From positions 2,195,950 through 2,259,949 of the forward strand of contig JAJEKV010000061.1 in assembly GCA_021234155.1 (NCBI GenBank): a stretch of 64,000 nt of DNA. The letters run 5' to 3'. The stretch's first letter is position 1, and every line of letters begins with the position of its first letter. Shown piece after piece: positions 35,108-46,889 of the stretch. The notes below the pieces were generated by a model. It was not told where the DNA came from, searched no databases, and saw nothing but the letters and a program-made list of their open reading frames with translations. This DNA comes from Isoetes taiwanensis. Taxonomy: Eukaryota; Streptophyta; Lycopodiopsida; Isoetales; Isoetaceae. The translations under genes were made by a program, and so were the position numbers.

Positions 35108-35110
35108 TGA

Positions 35111-36737
35111 GTGTGCAATGGCCTGTCACAGTGGCCCGCTTCTCGCAAGTGCACCTGCAGACAGGACAATCAGGGGGGAGGGTCTAGTGTGGTGGACTAT
35201 GTGCTCGTGACTTCATGCAAAGATATGCATCTCATCGGGCCGTTTCCTGTGGGAACCGACAAGCGGTCGGGATGAGGAGGTGCGACTCGAGATCACCTCC
35301 CACTTTATTTGGACATGGTTTGGCAAGCCGCCCGGAACCCCCACTATGCCCAGACCCCTCGCCATCCTGGGATTGCGGCCGGATTATGGCGTGCGTAGGA
35401 CTACTGGCGATGCTCATGGGCGCCGCCGGCAATTACATGGACCCCCACACTAGAGCAGCGTGATGACCCGGTTGACCGAGCTATTGCGGGATCACGGCGT
35501 CTGGTGCTTTGGCGAGACCCACAATCATGCTTTCGGGGGACAGACAACATTTCAGCGTAGGTGGTTTGATGCGGAGTGTAAAGAACGCAGCGCCCGGCTC
35601 CGTCACGATGCGGATCCGGTACCCGCTTGCGGGCCACCACCGCGATCTGCGCCCATCCGAAGGACACAAAGGCGCGGTACCTTGCCGCATCGGGGAAATG
35701 TTGGCTGGGACACTCACCCTCGAACCTTTTGGCCTTGAGTGCTTGAAGGCCGGCCCGACCTATAGGGGACATCACACCGGGCAAATTAGGAACGAGACTT
35801 GCAAAGGCTCTATGACCCACCAGGGGGACGCGTCGCGCCCATACCCCCAAAGGATGGCCCCCCATTGGTTCTCGCGGAGAAGGATGTTGTGGAGGGCACG
35901 CAACGGGGCCGGCTAATGGGAAGGCACCGACCCTCATGGTATGCGTGCCGAAGTTACTCAAATGGGCGGGCGTACCGGGGGTGCCGATCCTCACTACCCC
36001 CTGCTCAACGAGCATTGCGGAAGGTTTCCCGACAATGGACCACAAGCGGGGTTGTCCCCATTCACAAGGGGCGACCCACCTTTGTCCGCCAATTCTGGGG
36101 ACGATCATGGTCGGCCAAGATTTGCCAAACCGCTTGGTCGGCATTCTTGAGCAACAGTTGACCCGGCCGGGCGAGGCGGCCAGATGTCGCGAGCCCTCAC
36201 ACAGGCGTGGCTTTAGACCCCGCCATTCAACGATTGACCATATCTTTACACTGCGGGCACCGATTGAAGACAACCAAACCATCGGCGGGACTTGTATTGT
36301 CGCTTTGTGGACTTCGCTGGCTTTTGATACTGGGTCCCCTGAAAGCTATGGGCTAGATCATCAGCAATCACCATTTGCCTGCGCGTAAATGCCATATACA
36401 GCTGTATGAGAGTTGTTTTGGCGGGATGCGTACCGACGGGCCAAGCATTCACCAAGAGTATCGGGTCCCAGGCTGCCCCCTCACCAACACTTTTTGGCCT
36501 CTAAATTGACCAGTTAGAGCCCTGGCTTACTGAGCATGGGGGGATGGTATACATCTTCTGCACCAGGTCATCCACCAACTCATCTATGCGGACGATGTTG
36601 ACCTTCTGGCCCACACCCCAGAAGCTATGCAGTCTCATCTGGATGCCCTAGACACATTCTGCCAGGCTACAGACATGCGCGTGAATCTGGCCAAGACCAG
36701 GGTGGTTCTCATATCCTCTTCACAAGATACATGTTGA
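35111..36737 (+). pseudogene. LINE ORF2 continued: endonuclease C-terminus and reverse transcriptase
   Basis: SSVVDYVLVTS (about 35,190) is the last endonuclease box. WFDAECKERSARLRHD (about 35,548) is the usual linker. RT pieces follow in several frames: SGVVPIHKG, GFRPRHSTIDHIFTL (about 36,210) and IYADDVDLLAHTPEAM with the YADD catalytic box (about 36,580), then VNLAKTRVVL. The text stops at 36,737, where a Helitron end begins. It belongs with 17,401-19,559. The downstream thumb and Cys-rich parts are missing. Confidence 0.82.
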
Positions 36738-37223
36738 CTAGTAATAATGCCCAGCGTTGCTGGGCATACGTTGGAGCATGTAAATGTTTTGGCCGCAATG
36801 AGAAAAGCGTGCAATAATCTAACATTTTTTAATTTTTATCATAAGAAGAAGCTTTTTTAATATTTAACAACGTCTAAAGAAACTTAGTTCATTCATGTAA
36901 GATAGTGTTGCATTGGACCGCAAAGAGCATTGCATAGAAAAGGATGGTGCTTCTTCATAGCAATTCTGATCTCTTCCATTTTTTCTGAAGGTTTTGTAAC
37001 CTCTACTATGTTCCCCAAGTTCATGTTGGTTGGCTATAGTGATGGCATCTATGTTCGCGTATGTATGGTGTTGTCCACATAACCTCTTAAGGACCTTGTT
37101 GTTGATTTTTAGCATGTTACTCCTTGGTATGAAGATGGCCTTGTCATACAACACCTGCACATCTATCTCTATTATTTCCTTGTCGAAGATGAAGTCCAAA
37201 TAATGGTGTGTCTTAATGCCCAA
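36738..37223 (-). mobile_element. Helitron 3' end and adjoining sequence
   Basis: Read on the minus strand the sequence ends with a hairpin (36,747-36,767, stem ATGCCCAGC, 3-nt loop), then TATTA and CTAG (36,738-36,741), followed by T. Hairpin plus CTRR with T flanking is the Helitron 3' signature. The LINE RT ends exactly at that border. The 5' end was not located, so the stated right limit is only the end of the helicase fragment. Confidence 0.65.
36864..37223 (-). pseudogene. Pif1/Helitron-type helicase fragment
   Basis: The 119-residue frame contains DKAIFIPRSNMLKINNKVLK and then HHTYANIDAI, matching the conserved RAIL-P-N--V--IN--VL stretch and the following acidic segment near the C-terminus of Pif1-like helicases carried by Helitrons. 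Walker motifs and the C-terminal H-x-Q-G part are absent. It lies about 120 bp inside the Helitron 3' end and on the same strand, which supports both calls. Confidence 0.55.
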
Positions 37224-38939
37224 TCAAAGACTAATTTTTTAATTGAATTGCATACGTTAAATGGAATCAAACTTGGACATTATGATCATTTAATATTTAC
37301 GTAACAATGAATTTCTATGCGTGTTTATTTCCTAAATACCCTTGTATGAACATCATGTTTCCGCATGCTCCAACAAATGTGAACATTATTTTTGAATGTT
37401 GAGCCATAAACTTCTTTACCTATAATACTTTGAATTCTTTGAATATAATATGTTTAAGGATTTATATAAAGAAACTATATGTTGATCTGTGCTTGTAGAA
37501 GAGGGGCATTTTTGTGGGAAGCAAATAACAATGTGGATTAATTATAAAGGTTTTGCACTTAAAATATATATGTAGGAAAAAGGGCAAAAGTATGCTAGTG
37601 GGTATCAAAAAAACGCGGCCCCAGCACTTAGATCAGCACCCTGGATGTACTATTCTATCATAGTATTCCACTTGTTATTAATTGGAGTTGTTACATATTT
37701 CTATTGATTACCTAATTACCGTGTGCTAGTACCAGTAACACCTTAAACAAGCTGCCATATGAGGTGCTATATGAGTGCTGTCAGCATGTGTCCGGACGCC
37801 TGCTTTTGCACCCCACCAACATACTTTTGCCCAAAACACCCCCAACAAAAAAGTCTATCTTTTCTTAGCCCTTTTTGTAGCTTTGCACTACAATAATCAC
37901 AAATATGGAAGTCATGTTAATTCCCTAAGAACCATTTGTAGATTCTTTTATTTGACGATTTAGTTTGATTTTGGAAGTCCAAATGGACGTAGATAAGCAG
38001 CACCACTTTTGTATATTTATTTGCATTAACACGCACCATGATTAGACTGATACCGAATTCAATTAAGAAGCAATACATAATACATGAAGTTGAAATTCCA
38101 TATTGTCGTTATCTAAAATGTTTTAAATCACAATGCAGTAATTCCTTTGCTAAGTTTTGGAAAAAAAGTAGGATATGTAGAGTGAGAGAACAGATCCATG
38201 ACCTCACTTTTCTAGCCCAATGTTTGTTTAAGATAAGTCTAGAAGGAGTATTGTAAGAGTTCTCTACATAAGAGAACAATTTTCCATTGGTATTAATTGG
38301 TATTATTATGTACACCTTCAATAGTTCCTCTCTTCAAACCTACAATGCTAAGCCCATATGTAATCAATGTCTGCTTGCAATCTGCATATACAATGGCTCA
38401 ACCATTGCCTAAGCTTTTATCTTGATCATGGGTCGAACATTCCTCTTATACAACCTATAGACTAAAGAAAAAACTTGAAAGCAATTAGGAGTTGCACGAA
38501 CTGCTTGCCAGTGTCTTTGGCTGATGATGTCTTCCACGTTCATTTATGTCATGTCAAACATTTCCTGTAAAACAGCCTAACAAACAGGGTTAGCAGAAAG
38601 CTGAGACATTTGATGCATCGTATTACTATTAGTGTTCCCAATCAGTGTACAGAATGCTACTGAATCCAGTTCATATTCTAACCTATTGCAGTGTTGACAA
38701 AACCTCTGCTCTTGCCCATGACTGATAACTTCATCTGCCTGTACCATCAAAACAGATGTTAAAAATATCAAGTATTAATTACTGTTCCTTTGATAAATAG
38801 GAAATGTAACTTTTACCTGTGTTTACTTCACGCAGTTCATGCCATTGATGTAACAGGCATGAATGTATTTGCTCCATGTCAAAAATTCTGCAGATGTACA
38901 TACATGTAGAGCACTTGTATATGTGACCTGATCTAGAAT
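37224..38939. other. Non-coding stretch
   Basis: AT-rich sequence without recognisable genes. Possible PPR-like debris near 38,577-38,771 (-) is too weak to call. Confidence 0.4.
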
Positions 38940-39480
38940 CTCAAGTGCTTCCATATTTCATATACAGCGTAAGAATGGCACTGCCAATAAATATGTCAGA
39001 AGCATATCGTGACTTAATAGCACCATTATGAATGTGTTTTTTCCATTCCAGGCTTCTTGCTGCACTTGCTGCACTGCAGACACTCATCACACTGACATAC
39101 ATGACAATATCTAGCTTGGATCTGTTTGATTGCATGATCTTAAAGACTTGGCAAGCATAATTCATGTCTTCGGACTTGGTATTCATGTCCAGGAGCTTCA
39201 AGCCCTAAGATATCTGTTTTGATGGCAATTCTAGAATCAACATGTATAGACTTTCCCAACCCTAATGATTTGCCTGGGCAGTTGCAGATAGAACATTTAC
39301 ATAAGTAACAATCTCTGGCTTGAACTCATCTTGCTTTATCTCTTAAAATATCTTGCTTGCTACCTTTCCATCTCCATGATTATAACCTGCAACCGTTGTC
39401 GTCACATCCATTCCGGACATCATGTCAAATAACTAACTTGCATCATGTTGAGCAGAGCATTTTCTACAGCAATGCTGGTT
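38940..39480 (-). pseudogene. PPR protein pseudogene (PLS type)
   Basis: Pieces in several minus-strand frames: SGMDVTTTVAGYNHGDGK and EFKPEIVTYVNVLSATAQAN (about 39,400-39,280), then DIVMYVSVMSVCSAASA and ASDIFIGSAILTLYMKYGS (39,100-38,945). The order and wording are those of P-L-S repeats in plant organellar RNA-editing/processing proteins. Stops and frameshifts are frequent, and no E or DYW end is found. Confidence 0.75.
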
Positions 39481-39639
39481 TCTCTTGTTTGAAAAACATG
39501 AGCTGTTTGAAAAACTTCAGCTAGTTCAATGTCTCTTGAATTGCGTTGCACTACAGAATGCAATTGAGACCGTTTGCATACTATTTTTTCTTACAAAATA
39601 CGTAAAAAGTATTTAGAATGCAGCCACCTTTGTTGTTCT

Positions 39640-40070
39640 CCTTGGCATGCCCAACATGGTCATTTTGTACTCGATCCTGCTATTATTTGTGTTTGCTGTA
39701 GAAGACATTGAATTGCGCATCTGACATCATGGATGGAACAGAGGAGTCTGTGGCTTCCAAGGCAGAGTTGCCCTGGAATCTCTTGTTTGTATGAGTTGAT
39801 CGGCGAAAAAGAGAAGACTGAAAATCTCTTAAATCATCAATATTAGCATCTACAGATGCTTCAGAGAAATAAACTCCTGCAAATAAGCTCGGCATGGATG
39901 CAGTCGTACCCTTGTTTTTTTTCATAGCGTGCTCAACATGATCATTTTGTATAAAACTCAATCCTACTACTATTTGTGTTTGTTATAGGAAATGCTGAAT
40001 TACATAGGTGACATCAATGAATGGAACACAGGTGTCTGTAGCTTCCAAGGCCGCCCTAAAATCCCCTATT
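39640..40070 (-). repeat. 280-bp direct duplication with a possible PPR N-terminal frame
   Basis: CATGGTCATTTTGTA... to GGAACAGAGGAGTCTG at 39,653-39,745 is repeated, diverged, at 39,938-40,033. The open frame 39,683-39,961 (-) (MPSLFAGVYFSEAS...) could be the N-terminus of the adjacent PPR pseudogene; this is inferred only from position and strand. Confidence 0.5.
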
Positions 40071-42327
40071 TGCAAAAAGAAACAGTTAGCCAGTATGCTG
40101 TCAGTCCTCCATAGGCTGCTATTACATGCAAAACGAATTTAAGGGCCATACAGTATGTAAACTTGCTCATAAAATTATCATATTCTTCCATTTCGTGCCA
40201 AGGCTCCAACTGCAGAAAAATGATTATGAATTCATTATTGCTGCTGCATTACCTACGGTAATTCTAAGAGTTGCAAATAAATAATAGGGAAGCTATTATA
40301 AGAATCGAATATCTTAGTTGCAGAAAATGTGTGAGCATCCATACCTTCGTTTGTTTCTACTCACCAACTGAAGAACACATGCAAATAATGATATTGAGAT
40401 GCTACTGTTTGGCTTTATAATGATTTTCAGCCCCTTTCTTCATATCTAAGCAGAACAACCGGATGCAGTCTGAACTGAAGGTTTCTTTCTTTCTTATGTC
40501 TAAGCCTTAAAAGCAAAGCTGGGTCTATACTTGGGGCTTCCATTCGAATCTGTACAGAATCCAGAACGTTGAATGCAAGCCCACTTTTTCCAGTGCAAAA
40601 ATCGAATGAATTTATGAGGAACGAAGCACTTTTAGGGTTTGCAAGCTATAGCCAGGCATGATGAAACGTTAACAGCGAAAATCATACCCAAAGCCATGGC
40701 ATCCCTAAACATAGGGATGAAATATCCCTAAATGCAACTTCTGATCGTCCATTGCCGAGTGCCAAAACCATGGCATAAATGATCGTGAGCTCACAAAGCT
40801 CAAAAAGCTTCTACATACTCCGACTTAGGCATGATGATCCGCCAAGGGCGAGAGCTAGGAAAGAAGATGTAGTTGAACTGAATGGGCTTGTAACTTTGCC
40901 ATAGTCTCCAACAGCCATCGACTGGTAGATTATGCTGGGTTTGTTCTATGATGCCATCAAACCTTCGAGGACCCTAAAGTGAAAAACAAAAGGACACTCA
41001 TGAAATCTCGACCGACCATAAGATAATGCCACGGTGGTCTGCTTAAATTGTAGCCGTCCGATTTAGGGCTGGGTCCAACACTTACGGTAAAAATTTATAA
41101 TACAAGAAATTTATCGCGGCGGCAAGTCGAATAGATCTCAATTCTGGACATCCTTAAGATGCAAAAGAACATGCAGGAGTTGAACCTTGGTATTCGTCTG
41201 TAAATCTTTAGCCAAAAAGGTCTGATACTAAGCTTGCAAATAAAAAAGTCTTTAATAATGGCATGGACTTCAAGGTTGCATCCGTTTAAATATGCCCAGT
41301 GGGTACATAACAAAAGAAATCGACCTGTATGGTCCTCAAATATGAACAGAAGGATCTCAAGTTTGAGCAAAAATTTTTACACTATGCTTTGTTGCCTGTA
41401 ATGCAATTTTGTCTTTTATTATTGATCAGATATTTTGAAATTAATTTACTGAAAAAAAATCTTTAAAAGCATAAGGAATAGATCCTAGGTGGGTTAGATT
41501 TACATTGCATGTTTAAGGTCGTGGAAATCGTGGCCACTAATGCCATACTCATGCCTAATTATGTTCTACTCTAACACAGATATGACATAGGCTCTTGGAT
41601 ACCATGTGATAGCCACTTGGCCTACATCTTCCTTGTGAGGATGGATGTTCCAAATGTGAAATACCTTTTAAGAATTGAGTACAAAACAAATGGAATATGC
41701 TATAAAGCCACATAGACCAAGGCTTGACCCCTTAGGGGCAACCCAAAAAAAAAAGGATGATGAAGTGTGGTCCATAAATAGAGGACCAATGTGTTTTCTA
41801 ATGCACTAAATTCCAGGCCAGACTAAGAACCATTACATCCTAAATCCTGAGAAAGCAAATAAGACATGAGTTTTGGCCAACTTTCTTGATTAAAATATTA
41901 AGTCAACAACGTACCACTTAGAAGGAAAAGGGGGATTTAGAGTTTTGTTTCTTTGGCTTTGGCTCTGACAAGTCTGTTTGAGTAAACAACCCAAATATTT
42001 TGTGTGGATCTTGAAGCAGCACAAATCGGAATTTGGTTGGCAAGATCCTTTTGAAATCGCCAGGCAAGGCTTCAGATCTCAAACAGCTCTATTTCCTTGC
42101 TTCCTGCAGAAGCTCTGCGCCAAAGGATAAATTCCACATCAGTTTTATAATGAGCACCTTCCTCCATGATTTTTGCGTCTCGTGCATATCGGGAAGCAGG
42201 TAAGAGTTCTGTCAAATCTAATAACATTGGCCATGCCAAAACTGGCTTCAGAGATCTGTCTTCCAAATTAGCTTCTAGGCATAATTTTCGATGGTTCTAA
42301 GTACTCCCTATTTGGTTTGGGCTCCCA
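40071..42327. other. Non-coding stretch, one doubtful exon
   Basis: The only coding-like piece is 42,072-42,266 (-), with LKPVLAWPMLLDLTELLPAS, unrecognised. The rest has stops in all frames and no clear repeat. Confidence 0.35.
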
Positions 42328-42780
42328 TGGAAACCCTTCCAAATTTCCATGGAAACCCTTCCTATTTTCCATGGAAAATAGGAAGGGTTTCCATGGAAAC
42401 CCTTCCGGCTTTCATTAAAACCAGGAAGGGTTTCCATGGAAACCCTTCCTATTTTCCATGGAAACCCTTCTTACTTTCCAAACATGGAAAATAGGAAGGG
42501 TTTCCGTGGAAACCCTTCCTGGTTTTAATGGAAAATTGGAAGGGTTTCCAATTTGAAAATCGGAAGGGTTTCCTCGAAAAATGGGAAGGGTTTCCATTTT
42601 TTTTTCAAGGCGCACACCGCCCAACACGCACGCCGCCATTAATGGTGCACGCTCATAAATATGCACGACACTCAAAAATTTAAATTTTAATTCAAATGGG
42701 AACCCTTCCTATTTTCCAAACCCATGGGAAAATAGGAAGGGTTTCCACAAATGGGGGAAAATAGGAAGGGTTTCTACGTT
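42328..42780. repeat. Palindrome-rich GGAAACCCTTCC repeat cluster
   Basis: GGAAACCCTTCC and its complement occur about a dozen times, joined by TATTTTCCATGG-like spacers. A perfect 56-bp palindrome spans 42,344-42,399, centred on CCATGG. A smaller relic with the same motif lies at about 47,125-47,181. ORFs here are repeat artefacts. Confidence 0.92.
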
Positions 42781-44047
42781 TCATCAAAATTTTTTTAAGG
42801 GGAACAAATTTCTAGTTTTCTTGTTATCATTTCTAGTTTTCTTGTTATCACATAATTGTATAAGAGGATCTTGAAATTGTAGCATCTAGATTCGAGCATC
42901 TAGATCCGAGCCGAACAAACAACATTTACAAGCAACAAGTTCCAATGTTACTTTGGCTAGGGGATGGAAAAACAAAGAAACACATATGCAATCCTAAAAG
43001 GCATATAAGGATTGTAGCCAACTCAGAGAAAAGAGAGGAGAGAGAAACTAGTGTTGTAACACATGGTAACCAAGATAATTTATAATGCAAAATTGGCTAG
43101 CAACTTTCATTCTACAATGTAAGGGAATGTCAGTGTAATGTGTAACAGCATCACAGCTCATCAAAAACAAAATGCCACCTGATTTCTATATTGTTCAATT
43201 ACAAAAGCCCATCTCATGTAACAATGGAGCAGCATGTATTGTATATATTAAGCCAACTTAAACAACTTAAAATTTGCAAGTAACATTCGTGAAAGAGCTC
43301 TAAGGTCTATCTCGACTCAAGTGCGGCAGTTCAGAAGCTATGCATAGTAAATTTCAATACGGCTCCACTGAACTGCAATTATAGGAAGCTTGTATTCCTG
43401 AACTGCAATTGCCAGCTTTGCATCAAAGATAATGGTAGAAACTTGCTGGAACATTCACACATTCCTTGCTTAATTTGCTTCCTAACATAATTTGATTCCT
43501 AACATAATTCTCACGATGGTGAATTAACTTGGAGGCAAAGCAAATAATTAGTAGTTTAACAATAGTTTGACGAGTGCTCATAGCAAATCCCTTTCAACAT
43601 CATAACAATGTTAGAAATGATAATTTTATTATTTATAGAACATGTCTTCTTGATCACCTGTACTGGTGACAAAAGGTGCTGCTGCCAAGAAATTGTGGCA
43701 TGACAAGTATCTGAATGTAAACAGAAATATCCATTTATAATGAGGCACTTTCCTGTTTGCAAACAATTACAAGCATCCACAATGCTTATAATAGAATCAT
43801 GACTCATTCATTAAACGTGCACTTGTTTAATAAAGTACTAGAACAGATCTCAGAACACTTGAGAAAGCATTAAAACGTGCCTTCGGTGCAGAGATCAAGC
43901 TTTGATCATACTAAGTTATAATGAATAAATAAACTGCTTCAAATAACAGGATGCTCACTGAAGTACAGTTATTCTAATGTTTTAACTGATACATACATGT
44001 TGGGCAGCAGCAGCAAAATTTGGGGGCAAAACTTTTCACCTGCAAGT
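42781..44047. other. Non-coding stretch
   Basis: AT-rich; a short direct repeat (TTCTAGTTTTCTTGTTATCA) lies near 42,810-42,850. Nothing else is supported. Confidence 0.4.
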
Positions 44048-44269
44048 TTAGACCCGTCGGACTTCACCCAAGCTCTCAACGAATTGATGAACATTACCGT
44101 CAGCTGCACAAACATGACCTTTTAACTTGACTGGCCTAGTGTGTACCTCAACTTCTAATTTACGAGTCATTCTCTCTCCATCAGGATCAGAAGTCACTTC
44201 ATGGAGAAATTCCTCAGCAATATCACCATCCCTGTCAGCTTGAAGCTTTTCTGAATACCACCTCAGCCC
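44048..44269 (-). CDS. Probable terminal exon of a host gene, unknown family
   Basis: After an acceptor (GCTGCAG at 44,270-44,276) an uninterrupted 73-residue frame begins GLRWYSEKLQADRDGDIAEE and ends ESLGEVRRV plus stop. The charged, helical start, the later strand-like segment (KLEVEVHTRPVKLKGHV) and the absence of stops suggest a real exon. I do not recognise the family. Upstream exons (above 44,300) were not found, so it may be a gene fragment. Confidence 0.4.
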   Translation of the reverse strand, partial: GLRWYSEKLQADRDGDIAEEFLHEVTSDPDGERMTRKLEVEVHTRPVKLKGHVCAADGNVHQFVESLGEVRRV

Positions 44270-44985
44270 CTGCAGCATCATATCATTTCATTAAAACTGA
44301 CATCAACCGGCTAATGCAATAGTGAAAATAAATGGTAAAAATCATAAATAAAAATAACTCATGCTGGGCAGATTTCGAGTGTTAGCTTTAAGTGACCAAT
44401 TAATGATTATGATTTTTAATAATTTGTTAGAACTTCATGGATTCCTGTAATAGTATTTTATAAAGAGGTGACATATATTTTGTAGATTGGGTGTTAAACA
44501 GTTGGACTTTGAAGAAGGGCAGAAGCATGTATCTCACTGTCTGCTTCAGCTGATCAGAATAATCAGGACGAGAAAAATTGCTCAATTTATTACAAGGAAA
44601 AAACTCATCTTTGTCCTTGTAGAATGCCAGATAGTGCAGCATATTGCCAACGAGATATGCTCTTTTGTAACGTACATGGAGGACCAAACAGTAGCTGCCT
44701 GTTGCATAAAAAATCAGTTTGGCCTCAATATAATTTGAAGATCTTCTATTTGCTTGCTATCAGTTATCTCGCTTTCCAAGATTGTGCTTCCAAGACGAAT
44801 ATGTAGCACAATAACAGGGGGTTACTTTTAGATTTTTATACGCTTTTTCACATGGTTTTTCTATGATTTCGTTGTTGTATTCGTTGAGGTGTACTAAATA
44901 GTATTTCTAGAGTGCACCATTTATGGGCCGTTGATTTTCGTTGGTGGGAACAATCCGAGGGTTGTTGTCTTTCTCTGCATGTGTT
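44270..44985. other. Non-coding stretch
   Basis: AT-rich, with overlapping chance ORFs on both strands around 44,427-44,738. No family is recognised. Confidence 0.35.
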
Positions 44986-45145
44986 TGTGCATGAACACTG
45001 CGCATGTGCACATGCATGTGCATGTGCACATGCATGTGCATGTGTGTGCATGTGCATGTGTATTGTGCATGTGCAAGTGCAAGTGCAAGTGCAAGTGCAT
45101 GTGCATGTGTGCATGTGTGTGCATGTGTGCATATGCATGTGTACT
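44986..45145. repeat. TGCATG/GTGCAT microsatellite
   Basis: Runs of CATGTGCATGTG and AAGTGCAAGTGC give open frames in all phases (His/Cys/Thr- or Met/Cys-rich), which are artefacts. Alternating purine-pyrimidine DNA of this kind can adopt Z-form. Confidence 0.95.
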
Positions 45146-45924
45146 TGCCCTCTTGGATTCTTATTGCCAGAGTGGATTTTACTACCACGAGATGGATTTT
45201 TTGCTCACACTTACAAAGGTATTTGTTTTTTAATGTTTCTTCAGTTAGCATAATGTTTTTTTTTACAAGGTATTGGTTTCCTGATTCTACAATGTAGTCT
45301 TTGCAAAACCCCTTTTGTTTCCTTCCTAAGATTTGCTGCAGATTCAAGTTTAGGCCCTCTGTTTGCTTCCAACTCTTGGATATTCCTGGCTGCCGGATTG
45401 TTCATAGTAGCCAGCCTTTAGCTTCAATCAACAAATGGATTCTTATGCACACAACAGGCGGATTATTCTATGCCCTTTTCCATGTCACGTAGATCAGTCA
45501 AACAGTGGCCACAAGAATGCATTTATATTGTAGGTTTGGAACTTTAATCAAACTGTAAGGTGAATCATGCATTACCTTTAAGCTAGAGATGGAGCATCCA
45601 AAATCATATGGATTGATAAACAATGGTGTCATTGTGAAAGAGAAATAGTTGTAGCGGAAGTAACAATATGTAGCATAATAACAGGGGGTTTTCTTTGTGT
45701 TGCAAACTTTATGACTTTTAGAATAAGGGATCAATCTGCTCTATCTTTATGGTAAATTTTACTTATGTTCTATTTGTTTTATTGTGATCAAATTCAAAAG
45801 CTACAGGTGATGAAAGCCTCAAATGAATTCTAGTTTTTTTCTGGTTTGAATTCTAAAGTTTTTGTCACACTGGGGGGGACGTCCCTAAGGCCCCGAAGGG
45901 GCCAAAAATTTTTTTTTGCAACAC
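45146..45924. other. Non-coding stretch
   Basis: Unique AT-rich sequence. Near its end is the palindrome GGCCCCGAAGGGGCC (about 45,889-45,903), next to the left arm of the foldback element. Confidence 0.4.
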
Positions 45925-46497
45925 AAACCATTAACATCCAACATATAAAAATTAAATCCCCCAACACATAACAACCATTGACATTAACAATCAACACATA
46001 ACTACCATTGACATTAATTAACACAACCATTAGGTCCAACACATTTAAATTAAAATCCCCCTTAAACCCCCTTTGGTTTGGGTGCATATTCACACGGGGG
46101 TGACGTGGGCGGCGAGCCTTCATAATTGTATTTTGCACGCATCTAAATCAACACCATATAGTATTCTGCTTGAAATCTTATAGTATTTTGCGAATCTTGT
46201 TATACAGTATAGCAAATTTTGTACTTGCATACCCCACAAACGAGGAACTTTATGTACGGTATAGATTAAGGAATAAGGGGCGAATATGCCTATCCAATAG
46301 CTCTCGTTGCCCGGAGTCACCCCCCGTGTGAATATGCACCCAAACCAAAGGGGGTTTAAGGGGGATTTTAATTTAAATGTGTTGGACCTAATGGTTGTGT
46401 TAATTAATGCCAATGGTAGTTATGTGTTGATTGTTAATGTCAATGGTTGTTATGTGTTGGGGGATTTAATTTTTATATGTTGGATGTTAATGGTTTT
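45925..46497. repeat. Foldback element with arms of about 180 bp
   Basis: Arms 45,925-46,104 and 46,315-46,497 are near-perfect reverse complements, with a 210-bp spacer. The arms include TTAAGGGGGATTTTAATTTA and several CAATGG-T-GTTATGTGTTG repeats. A transcript would form a long hairpin. It could be a foldback transposon or two inverted copies of one element. The outer flanks show no clear target duplication. Confidence 0.85.
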
Positions 46498-46774
46498 AGG
46501 TGGCCAGTACCGCACAATAGATCTCCCAATAATATTTTTGACAGGTAATGGTCCCCTGCACACATTTGGAAGTGCTCCAAGTTCGAATTCAAATAACCTG
46601 GGGTTTTGTCAATCAGTTAAAAAGCAAAAAACAAAAAAAATTGAAGCGAAATTGGCCCTTCTCTGTAGGATATTCGGCAGACAGCTCCCCCGCAATCTGT
46701 ATCCAAATCCTAACTATGTTTCCTTTTGTCTTTATTTATTTAATCTTACCAACCAATTGTTTCCTGCAGAGCCG

Positions 46775-46889
46775 AACTCCTTTTGGGTTTCTATGCCAGC
46801 AAAGAATTTCGCCAGCTTGAACTGCAACCTCCAAACTCCTTTTGGGTTTCTATGCCAGCAAAGAATTTCGCCAGCTTGAACTGCAACCT
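46775..46889. repeat. 59-bp-period tandem duplication
   Basis: Two identical 56-bp copies begin AACTCCTTTTGGGTTTC at 46,775 and 46,834. Confidence 0.95.

Noticed and set aside
19551-35114. CACTA identity based on CACTG/CACTC at the borders
   Set aside because: The CACT bases lie outside the TGA duplication and belong to the LINE target palindrome; using them as tips leaves no matching duplication.
44848-45347. His/Thr/Cys-rich and Met/Cys-rich ORFs on both strands
   Set aside because: Translation of a TGCATG-type microsatellite.
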